Part shown: piece after piece, positions 1-6,183 of the stretch
Numbering within the stretch: the first letter of the stretch is position 1
Layout of the letters: each line of letters opens with the position of its first letter
Assembly (NCBI GenBank): GCA_903868285.1
Contig: CAIPUP010000322.1
Coordinates: 1-20,144 of the forward strand
Reading direction: 5' to 3'
Length of the DNA: 20,144 nucleotides
Source: an uncultured beta proteobacterium
Lineage (GTDB): Bacteria > Pseudomonadota > Gammaproteobacteria > Burkholderiales > SG8-39
Made by a program: the position numbers and the translations under genes
Notes under the pieces: model-generated
The model's input: the letters and a program-made list of their open reading frames with translations, nothing else
Told to the model about the DNA's origin: nothing
The model's database searches: none

Positions 1-1
1 C

Positions 2-319
2 AAGGAGCGCTTCGAGGCCATCACCTATGCCTACGCCGACAGCGCCAAGATCGACGACTACGTCAAGGGCAAAGCCGATCCGGTGCCGGCCATTGCGCCC
101 AACGCCGTGGATGAACTGGCGGCCAAGATCGTCGCGGTGATTGAACAAAAGCCGCTGTATTACTCCGAGCTGGCCGAGCAGTTCCGCGACTACGACTTCC
201 AGACGGTCACCCGCGCCTTCGGCAAACTGCATGCCGAGCAGACGCTGTGGCAGGATGCGCGCGGCCGTATGTGTCTGCGCGGCTCGAAGTTCGCCGCCAA
301 GGCCCCGGGTACCAATTAA
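2..319 (+). CDS. C-terminal fragment of an unidentified enzyme, possibly UbiD-family decarboxylase
   Basis: The frame is open from the window edge to a TAA at 317-319, giving 105 residues of the C-terminus; the 5' part lies outside. The last ~65 residues, from the segment starting VDELAAKIVAV, read like a small winged-helix domain (helix, YYSELAEQF helix, TVTRAFGKL recognition-like helix, then a short beta wing ending LRGSKFA). I do not firmly recognise the protein. In Burkholderiales, UbiD-family (prenyl-FMN-dependent) decarboxylases often sit directly before Bug-type solute-binding genes, and the preceding segment is compatible with such a tail, but the catalytic region is not visible, so this is inference from context. 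The Bug gene starts 17 nt after the stop, so the two are probably co-transcribed. The reality of the coding region is much surer than its identity. Confidence 0.6.
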   Translation, partial: KERFEAITYAYADSAKIDDYVKGKADPVPAIAPNAVDELAAKIVAVIEQKPLYYSELAEQFRDYDFQTVTRAFGKLHAEQTLWQDARGRMCLRGSKFAAKAPGTN

Positions 320-336
320 ATTCAATGGAGAAGCGC

Positions 337-1392
337 ATGCCCTTACATCAAGCCGCCGTAACGCCCGCGCCGTGCCGACCGCTGCGCCGACCGCTGCGAG
401 CGGCGCTGAACGCAGCGAGCGCAGTGGCCGCACTGGCACTGCTGGCGCTGGGCCATTCCAGCGCTGTGCAAGCGCAGGACTGGCCGCAGTCAGGCAAGAC
501 ACTGCGCATCCTCAGCCCGTTCCCGCCCGGTGGCACCGCCGACCAGCTGGCACGGCTGATCAGTGCGCGGCTGTCGCAGCAGACCGGTGTGGTGGCGGTG
601 GTGGACAACCGTCCGGGCGGCTCGACCCTGATCGCAGTCAACGAGCTCAAGCGTGCTGCGCCCGATGGCTACACCGTGCTCTACACCGTCACTGGCACCA
701 CCAGCCAGCTGCCGCATCTGTATGCCAAATCGCCGGTCGACCCCTTCAACGACTTCACGCCGCTGGGACTGTTTGCCTTTAACCAGCTGGTGCTGACCAT
801 CCCGCCGTCGCTGCCGGCCAAGACGGTCAAGGAGCTGGTGGAGTACGCCCGCGCCAATCCCGGCAAGATGAACTACGCCTCGTTTGGCAATGGCTCCTTC
901 CCGCACATCGTGAGCGAACTGCTCAAGGCCAACACCGGCATCGAGATGACCCATGTACCGTTCAAGGGTGGTGCCGATGCCGGGCGCGCAGTGATGTCGG
1001 GTGAAGTGCAGTTGCTGTTCGATGCCCCGGTCACCGGCATCAACAATGCCCGTGGCGGCAAGCTGCGGGCATTGGCCAGCACCGGCCCGAACAAGGTCTC
1101 GGTGCCAGGCATGACCATCGGCCTGCCGACCATGGCCGAGGCCGGCTTTCCCGGCTTTGACGTACCGGGGCTGGAGCAGCTGCTCGGGCCGCCGGGCATG
1201 CCGCGCGCGCTGGCCGACAAGGTCAATGCTGAGATCATGAAAATCGCCCAGCTGCCGGAGATCCGCGACATTTATGTGCGCAACGGCTTCGAGTTCGTTG
1301 CCAGCAACACGGCCGAACATGCACGGGTGATCCGGGACAACTACGAGCGCTGGGGTGCCGTCATCCGCAAGACCGGTATCAAGCTGGACTGA
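337..1392 (+). CDS. Bug/TctC-family tripartite tricarboxylate transporter substrate-binding protein
   Basis: This 351-residue protein is a periplasmic solute-binding receptor of the Bug (TctC) family, which captures small carboxylates or related ligands. It begins with a signal peptide: basic Arg-rich n-region to about residue 21, hydrophobic core at ~28-40, and a probable signal peptidase I site after AVQA (46/47). The mature part shows family hallmarks: the LSPFPPGGTADQLAR start of the fold, VVDNRPGG at the ligand-binding loop, APDGYTVL, GKMNYASFGNGSFPH, and THVPFKGGADAG. The ATG at 337 is preferred over the in-frame ATG at 325 because GGAGA at 327-331 is then a Shine-Dalgarno sequence with 5-nt spacing. 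No TctA/TctB membrane subunits are in the window, so, as for most Bug proteins, this is an orphan receptor. It follows the truncated upstream gene by 17 nt and may supply that enzyme's substrate. Confidence 0.93.
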   Translation: MPLHQAAVTPAPCRPLRRPLRAALNAASAVAALALLALGHSSAVQAQDWPQSGKTLRILSPFPPGGTADQLARLISARLSQQTGVVAVVDNRPGGSTLIAVNELKRAAPDGYTVLYTVTGTTSQLPHLYAKSPVDPFNDFTPLGLFAFNQLVLTIPPSLPAKTVKELVEYARANPGKMNYASFGNGSFPHIVSELLKANTGIEMTHVPFKGGADAGRAVMSGEVQLLFDAPVTGINNARGGKLRALASTGPNKVSVPGMTIGLPTMAEAGFPGFDVPGLEQLLGPPGMPRALADKVNAEIMKIAQLPEIRDIYVRNGFEFVASNTAEHARVIRDNYERWGAVIRKTGIKLD

Positions 1393-1420
1393 GCGGGTTA
1401 CATCAAGCGGGTTGGATCGA

Positions 1421-1459
1421 GCGCCTGTACCCAAGCGCCCGTACCCAAGCGCCCGTACC
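1421..1459. repeat. 14-bp direct tandem repeat, 2.8 copies
   Basis: The unit gcgccYgtacccaa is repeated at 1421-1434, 1435-1448 and, partially, 1449-1459, between the Bug gene and the antiporter gene. The copies differ at only one base. It probably arose by slippage; no function is evident. Confidence 0.8.
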
Positions 1460-1487
1460 GCGCGCTGCGCAGCAAGCCGCGGCGCGC
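1460..1487 (+). other. GC-rich hairpin upstream of the antiporter gene
   Basis: A left arm at 1460-1469 (gcgcgctgcg) pairs with 1478-1487 (cgcggcgcgc) over 10 bp with one G-U pair, with an 8-nt loop. There is no T-tract on either side, so it is not a classical intrinsic terminator, although it stands where read-through from the Bug gene into the antiporter gene would be limited. It ends 27 nt before the antiporter ATG and could also affect message stability or translation. Confidence 0.5.
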
Positions 1488-1514
1488 AGAAATGTTCAAT
1501 AAAATCAAGGACTT

Positions 1515-3488
1515 ATGAACATTTCCATTCTGCAATTGGTGGTCGTGCTGCTGGCCTGCGCGGTCATCGTGGTGAGCCTGGCACGACTGGCCCATCTGCC
1601 AGCGCTGCTGGGCTATCTGGTGCTGGGCGCGCTGGCCGGACCGCATGCACTGGGCTGGGTGCCCGAGCGCGAGGATGCCCGCCATCTGGCCGAATTCGGC
1701 ATCGTGTTCCTGATGTTCTCCATCGGGCTGGAATTCAGCCTGCCCAAGCTCAACCAGATGAAGCGCACGGTGTTTGGCCTGGGCACGGCCGAGGTCGTGG
1801 GCGTGATGCTGCTGACCCTGGCCGCTGGCACCCTGGCCGGACTGGACTGGCGCGCCAGCATTGCACTGGGCGGCGTGCTGGCCATGTCCTCCACCGCCAT
1901 CGTGGCGCGCATGCTGGCCGAGCGTGCCCAGCTCGAATCGCCGCATGGGCGCGAAGTGCTGGGGGTGCTGCTGTTCCAGGACCTGGCGGTGGTGCCGCTG
2001 CTGATCCTGATTCCGGCCATGGCGCGTGGCGGCGACGATCTGCTGTGGCAAGTGAGCCTGGCCCTGGGCAAGGCCGCGCTGGTGCTGCTGGTGCTGCTGT
2101 TCCTGGGACAGCGTCTGATGCGACGCTGGTTTCACATCATCTCGGCGCGCAAATCGCAGGAACTGTTCACGCTCAATGTATTGCTGATCACCCTCGGCCT
2201 GGCCTGGCTCACCGATCTGGCCGGTATTTCCATGGCACTGGGGGCCTTCCTCGCCGGCATGCTGATCGCCGAGACCGAGTTCCGGCATCGGGTGGAAGAG
2301 GAGATCAAGCCATTTCGCGATGTGCTGCTGGGACTGTTTTTTGTCACCGTCGGCATGAGTCTCGATTTGCAGCAGGTACTGCAACAACCGTTCACGGTGC
2401 TGCTGCTGTTCGTGCTGCCGGTACTGTTCAAGGGACTGCTGGTGGCAGCGCTGTCGCGCGCCTCGGGCTCATCGGCCGGCACGGCACTGCGCAGCGCCCT
2501 GGCGCTGGCCCAGGGTGGCGAATTCGGACTGGTATTGCTCAGCCTGGCAACCCAGGAGCAGCTGCTGCCGCACGCCCTGGGCCAGGCAGTGATCGCCGGG
2601 CTGCTGCTGTCGATGCTGCTGGCGCCACTGCTGATCCAGAATGCCGATCGCATTGCGCTGCGCCTGATCAGCTCGGAATGGATGACCCGTTCGTTGGCGC
2701 TGCATCGCGTGGCCAGCGAGAGCCTGATGGTTCAACAACATGTGCTGATCCTGGGCTATGGCCGCACCGGCCAGCAACTGGCGCATCTGTTCGAAGCCGA
2801 TGGCCTGAAAGTGCTGGCACTGGACCTCGACCCGGAGCGGGTGCGCGATGCGGCAGCCGCTGGCGAGCCAGTGGTGTATGCCGACTCCACAAGACGCGAG
2901 GCATTGATCGCCGCCGGCGTGATGCGGGCGGCGGTGCTGGTGGTGAGCTTTGATGACACGCCGGCAGCACTGCAGGTGCTGGAGCATGTGCGCCAGCTCG
3001 GGCTGACGCTGCCGGTGGTGGTGCGCACCGATGACGACAGCGACCTCGATCGGCTGATGGCAGCCGGCGCTACCGAGGTGGTGCCGGCACGTTTTGAAAC
3101 CAGCCTGATGCTGGCCTCGCATGTGCTGGTGCTGGCCGGCATTCCGCTGCGTCGGGTGTTGCAACAGATACGCGATGTGCGCGATCAACGTTATTCGCTG
3201 ATGCGCGGCTTTTTTCACGGCCTGAGCGAAGAACCGGAACAGTCCGGCGAAGAATTACGCCTGCATTCGCTGGCGCTGGAGGCCGGCGCCTGGTGCATCG
3301 GGCGCAGCGTGGCGGCGGTCGACCTGCCCTTTCTCAACGCCCAGCTGACCCTGATCCGGCGCGGCAATGCACGCATTCCATCGCCATCGGCGGATGAAAA
3401 ACTGCAAGTGGGTGATGTGCTGGTGCTGCGCGGTGATGCCCAGGCACTGGCGGCCGCGGAGATGCGGCTGATCCAGGGACAACTCTGA
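1515..3488 (+). CDS. CPA2 (Kef-type) monovalent cation:proton antiporter with TrkA-N and TrkA-C domains
   Basis: This 657-residue inner-membrane protein belongs to the CPA2 family (KefB/KefC/YbaL group), which exchanges K+ or Na+ for H+. Residues ~1-380 form about a dozen hydrophobic segments of the Na+/H+ exchanger domain and contain LFQDLAVVPLL (Asp156 in the ion pathway), GAFLAGMLIAETEF and GLFFVTVGMSLD. Residues ~407-530 are a cytosolic RCK/TrkA-N domain with the dinucleotide motif GYGRTG at 414-419 and the acidic LDLDPER that follows the second strand. Residues ~565-655 fit a TrkA-C ligand-binding domain. In KefB/C, glutathione adducts gate the channel and KefF/KefG act as ancillary subunits; no such partner is adjacent here, so glutathione control is unproven. 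AAGGA at 1507-1511 lies only 3 nt before the ATG. The gene ends 2 nt before the convergent small ORF, with no obvious terminator between them. Confidence 0.95.
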   Translation: MNISILQLVVVLLACAVIVVSLARLAHLPALLGYLVLGALAGPHALGWVPEREDARHLAEFGIVFLMFSIGLEFSLPKLNQMKRTVFGLGTAEVVGVMLLTLAAGTLAGLDWRASIALGGVLAMSSTAIVARMLAERAQLESPHGREVLGVLLFQDLAVVPLLILIPAMARGGDDLLWQVSLALGKAALVLLVLLFLGQRLMRRWFHIISARKSQELFTLNVLLITLGLAWLTDLAGISMALGAFLAGMLIAETEFRHRVEEEIKPFRDVLLGLFFVTVGMSLDLQQVLQQPFTVLLLFVLPVLFKGLLVAALSRASGSSAGTALRSALALAQGGEFGLVLLSLATQEQLLPHALGQAVIAGLLLSMLLAPLLIQNADRIALRLISSEWMTRSLALHRVASESLMVQQHVLILGYGRTGQQLAHLFEADGLKVLALDLDPERVRDAAAAGEPVVYADSTRREALIAAGVMRAAVLVVSFDDTPAALQVLEHVRQLGLTLPVVVRTDDDSDLDRLMAAGATEVVPARFETSLMLASHVLVLAGIPLRRVLQQIRDVRDQRYSLMRGFFHGLSEEPEQSGEELRLHSLALEAGAWCIGRSVAAVDLPFLNAQLTLIRRGNARIPSPSADEKLQVGDVLVLRGDAQALAAAEMRLIQGQL

Positions 3489-3490
3489 GC

Positions 3491-3673
3491 TTAGAAACTG
3501 CCCGACACCATCGCGGTAACAACGATGGCGATGATCACGATCGCCACCAGAAAAGAAGCACTGCGATCCTGACTGCGCTGATCCGGCGACAAGGGCTTGT
3601 CGGCCGGATCGGGCAAATGAAATTTCATGCGCTGCAGTCGCTTGATCGCGACCTGAACCACCACTGGCATCAT
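3491..3673 (-). CDS. Small single-pass (tail-anchored) membrane protein, unknown function
   Basis: This 60-residue protein has a polar, basic N-terminal half containing a Pro/Asp-rich stretch (LPDPADKPLSPDQRS) and ends in one hydrophobic helix of about 20 residues (FLVAIVIIAIVVTAMVSG) only two residues from the C-terminus, so it would be tail-anchored with the N-terminus in the cytosol. An AGGAG sequence lies 8 nt before the chosen ATG at 3673; a second ATG follows immediately at 3670. An upstream extension to 3739 is open but has no ribosome-binding site and would overlap the hydrolase gene. It lies 44 nt after the alpha/beta hydrolase stop on the same strand and may be the last cistron of that operon. 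I do not recognise a family. Confidence 0.65.
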   Translation of the reverse strand: MMPVVVQVAIKRLQRMKFHLPDPADKPLSPDQRSQDRSASFLVAIVIIAIVVTAMVSGSF

Positions 3674-3700
3674 TGTTTGAACTCCTGATATTGCACTGAT

Positions 3701-3722
3701 CTTGACATCAACGAACGTCAAG
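3701..3722. other. Inverted repeat CTTGAC-N10-GTCAAG at the end of the hydrolase gene
   Basis: Perfect 6-bp arms at 3701-3706 and 3717-3722 span the hydrolase stop codon and the start of the gap before the small ORF. It lacks a T-tract, so it may be a weak processing or attenuation hairpin, or a protein-binding site, rather than a terminator. Confidence 0.35.
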
Positions 3723-4908
3723 CCAAGCCTTTGATCCAATCAGCCATGGTATCGCAGGCAAAGGCCTTTTGTGCCGGCTGATTGTGCAGGTAATGACCAC
3801 CGCCCTGCACGGCCGTGAGCAGCTTGTTGGCATGCGGCACCGCCTGGTACAGCCCCTGCGCGTAAGACGGATAACAACCCGGATCGGCCGTGCCATACAT
3901 CACATGCACCGGCACCGACACCTGTTTCAAACACTGATAGCCATTGCCATTGGACAAGCGGTTGCTCCACTGCGACAGCCATGAACGCAGCGAGGTGTAA
4001 TGCCCGAGTGAGCCGGGAATCATGTTGGCGACATAGGCCGGCCCCCAATGCGTGGTGGCCTTGCGCTCGGAGGGTTCGATGCTCAGATCGACCTGGCGCG
4101 GATCGGCCTGGGTGCCATGCACCACGAAAGGCAAGTCACCGATCTGGCCGTTGCTGAACTGGCGAATTCGATCGAGCTGCGCCAGCGCCCAGTCGGTGAT
4201 GCGCTCGTTGCGCGCCAGCTGCGCGGCACGAAAGCGCGCCAGAAACTGGGCACTGTACGGCGGTGCATTCGCGGCATCGAACATATCCAGACTGGCATCG
4301 CGCAAAAACGGGTCCTGCTCATCGACGATGGCCGGATCGAGTTTTTCGGTCAGCACCAGACTGCGCCCGGGATGCGCCATCAGCATGATCAGGGCATCGG
4401 CCATGGGCAGATCGGCGCGGGTGAGATCAGGCCCGCCCCCGGCCGGTTGCGCGCTGATGGAAGGATGCTCGGCCTGGGACTGATACATCGCCACCAGTCC
4501 ACCGCCGCCGGAATTGCCCACCAGAATGATTTTGCGATAACCCTCGTTGCGCAGATGCCGTATCACCGAACCGATATCGATGACACAGTTCTCCAGCAGC
4601 AGGGTGGATTCGTTACCGATGTAGCGCGTGGTCATACCCACCGTATCGATGCCGCGCGCTGCCATATCGGCCAGGGCGTAGTGCCCCATGAAATTGGATG
4701 AAGGATGGACGAACACCGCCACGCTGTCGGCGCGGCCCGACGCATGGCGATGACGGGTACACCACAGCACGCCGGCAATGCGCGCCACACCCGACTGCAC
4801 CTCGACCCCGGCTGCGGCCACCGGTGACGCACCTGCCGCCGCTGATGCAGCCGAAACCGGCGCAGCCACCGGATCAGGCTGCATCGGTACTGCCATGAGC
4901 TCACGCAT
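3718..4908 (-). CDS. Alpha/beta hydrolase, coupled to the dioxygenase gene
   Basis: This 396-residue protein (from the ATG at 4908) is a serine hydrolase of the alpha/beta fold. The nucleophile elbow is VGNSGGGG, with Ser133 in a GxSxG context; the likely acid is Asp342 in HVMYGTADPG and the likely base His372 in QGGGHYLHN, in the expected order and spacing. The strand VAVFVHPSSNFMGHY precedes the elbow as the oxyanion-hole segment. No signal peptide is evident, so it is probably cytosolic. A large insertion (~residues 150-330) between Ser and Asp would form a cap domain over the active site, which usually sets substrate range. The start is chosen because ATGCGTGA overlaps the upstream dioxygenase stop by 8 nt, with GGGG about 6 nt upstream; an alternative ATG is at 4896. 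This coupling suggests it acts in the same pathway, for example on an ester, lactone or ring-fission product; the substrate is unknown. Confidence 0.88.
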   Translation of the reverse strand: MRELMAVPMQPDPVAAPVSAASAAAGASPVAAAGVEVQSGVARIAGVLWCTRHRHASGRADSVAVFVHPSSNFMGHYALADMAARGIDTVGMTTRYIGNESTLLLENCVIDIGSVIRHLRNEGYRKIILVGNSGGGGLVAMYQSQAEHPSISAQPAGGGPDLTRADLPMADALIMLMAHPGRSLVLTEKLDPAIVDEQDPFLRDASLDMFDAANAPPYSAQFLARFRAAQLARNERITDWALAQLDRIRQFSNGQIGDLPFVVHGTQADPRQVDLSIEPSERKATTHWGPAYVANMIPGSLGHYTSLRSWLSQWSNRLSNGNGYQCLKQVSVPVHVMYGTADPGCYPSYAQGLYQAVPHANKLLTAVQGGGHYLHNQPAQKAFACDTMADWIKGLA

Positions 4909-6073
4909 GGCTGTCCCCATGCCAGGAATGCACATAGCGCGCATCCTCCAGCGCAACCGCGGGGGCAGCCATCTGCAACGGCTGGAAGGTGTCCAGCATC
5001 ACCGCCACTTCCTCGGTACGCTGACCAATGCGAGTCAGCGAGCCCTCGACCGCCCCCGGATGCGGGCCATGGATATGGCCGGCCGGATGCAGCGACAGCG
5101 CACCACGCGCTATGCCGGCACCCTTGCGCGAGAAGAAATTACCCTCGGCATAAAAAATCAGTTCGTCCGAATCGACGTTGGAATGAAACGATGGCAGCGG
5201 CACGGCACGCGGATCGTAATCAAGCACACGCGGTACGAAGTTGCACAGCACCAGCCCCGGTGCCTCGAACACCTGGTGCACCGGCGGCGGACGATGAAAG
5301 CTGCCGCTGACCGGCGAGAAGTCGGCGATATTGAGCGCAAACGGATAGTTGCAACCAAACCAGCCTGCAACATCGAAGGGATGACGGGCCATGACATGAC
5401 GGGTCAGCCCATGACGGGTCTTGACCAGTACCGGCACCGCACTGCCTTCGCGCAGCAGCGGTGCCGTCGGCCGGCGCAGATCCGGCTCGGAATACGGCGC
5501 CACCTGCAGATACTGTCCCGTGTCAGAGAGATAACGTGCCGGTGAGCGCACATGGCCGCTGGTCTCGAACAGCAGCGCACGCAGCGACTTGCCCGGTTGC
5601 GGCAGCCAGGCATGGGTCACCGCCTTGGGAATCACCACATAGTCGCCCGCACCGACAGTGAGCGAACCGAATACGGTCTCGAGCGTGGCCTCACCCTCGT
5701 GCACGAACCACAGCTCGTCACCGATGGCATTGCGATGCAGTCCGGAAGGCTGATCGGCATGCACCCAGGCCACACTGACATCAGCATTGCCCAACAGCAC
5801 ATGCCGGCCGGAAAACGCATCGCCGGCCGGCAGGGCTTGCGGGTTGAACAAGCGCGGCTGCAACGGCTGATTGGGCAACCACTGTGTCGGACTGCTGTCC
5901 ACCGCCTCACAGCGCAACAGATCGCTGGGGGAGTGCTGATGAAACAGCAGCGAAAAATCGGCCGAGAACCCCTCCTCGCCCATGACCTCGGTGGCATACA
6001 GACTGCCATCAGGTTTGCGATGCTGTGAGAAGCGCTTGCGCGGCACATCGCCCAATTGCATGAAATACGGCAT
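4901..6073 (-). CDS. Homogentisate 1,2-dioxygenase family protein (cupin-type Fe(II) dioxygenase)
   Basis: This 390-residue protein belongs to the homogentisate dioxygenase family, cytosolic Fe(II) enzymes that open hydroquinone-type rings with O2. Family landmarks are present in order: GDELWFVHEGEATLETVFG with DYVVIPKAVTHAW (~118-156), HPFDVAGWFGCNYPF (231-245), RPPPVHQVFEAPG (261-273) and FVPRVLDYDP (279-288). The metal site is recognisable as FHSNVDSDE (His297, with Asp303 or Glu304 as acid ligand) and the H-G-P motif at His335 (HIHGPHPG); human HGD uses His335, Glu341 and His371. At 390 residues it is shorter than typical HGD (~430-445) and the acidic ligand spacing is not identical, so it is a divergent paralogue and homogentisate need not be the substrate. 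Residues ~219-233 contain a fivefold-residue repeat encoded by a 15-bp tandem repeat. The ATG at 6073 is chosen where family similarity begins; AAGG lies 11 nt upstream. Confidence 0.9.
   Translation of the reverse strand: MPYFMQLGDVPRKRFSQHRKPDGSLYATEVMGEEGFSADFSLLFHQHSPSDLLRCEAVDSSPTQWLPNQPLQPRLFNPQALPAGDAFSGRHVLLGNADVSVAWVHADQPSGLHRNAIGDELWFVHEGEATLETVFGSLTVGAGDYVVIPKAVTHAWLPQPGKSLRALLFETSGHVRSPARYLSDTGQYLQVAPYSEPDLRRPTAPLLREGSAVPVLVKTRHGLTRHVMARHPFDVAGWFGCNYPFALNIADFSPVSGSFHRPPPVHQVFEAPGLVLCNFVPRVLDYDPRAVPLPSFHSNVDSDELIFYAEGNFFSRKGAGIARGALSLHPAGHIHGPHPGAVEGSLTRIGQRTEEVAVMLDTFQPLQMAAPAVALEDARYVHSWHGDSHA
5381..5425. repeat. 15-bp in-frame tandem repeat (3 copies) in the dioxygenase gene
   Basis: The units at 5381-5395, 5396-5410 and 5411-5425 each begin atgacggg and diverge towards their ends. 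On the coding strand they encode TRHGL, TRHVM and ARHPF, a His-rich stretch just before the conserved HPFDVAGW segment. Confidence 0.75.
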
Positions 6074-6183
6074 GGCAGGTAATTCCTTGGCGGATGGTTG
6101 GCTGCGTTGTTGCCACGCAAACCAGCAGAAGTTGTGATCTCCACGAAGGGAAATTCTCCCATAGTTCGCATAGACTCCCCGCC
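6074..6183. promoter_or_regulatory. Divergent intergenic region between the dioxygenase and FAD monooxygenase, with two inverted repeats
   Basis: These 110 nt separate two divergently transcribed catabolic genes and must carry both promoters. Two dyads are visible: tgcgt-N7-acgca at 6103-6119, and a 13-bp imperfect palindrome gggaaattctccc at 6148-6160. Either could be an operator for a shared regulator, but no regulator gene is in the window. I see no convincing sigma-70 promoter on either strand, and the monooxygenase ATG lacks a clear Shine-Dalgarno sequence. Confidence 0.45.

Noticed and set aside
247..336. Upstream extension of the first Bug gene
   Set aside because: The extension overlaps the preceding gene and would bury the signal peptide; a Shine-Dalgarno sequence stands before the ATG at 337.
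490..1434. 314-codon open frame antisense to the first Bug gene
   Set aside because: It overlaps completely a gene with signal peptide and family motifs, and its translation shows no recognisable fold.
1355..2953. Long open frame (532 codons) on the plus strand over the antiporter gene
   Set aside because: Its translation is Ala/Gly/Arg-rich low complexity without motifs, whereas the overlapping frame encodes a clear antiporter. It is a shadow of GC-biased codon usage.
4778..5545. 255-codon plus-strand frame over the hydrolase/dioxygenase junction
   Set aside because: It spans two well-supported genes on the other strand and has no ribosome-binding site or motif.
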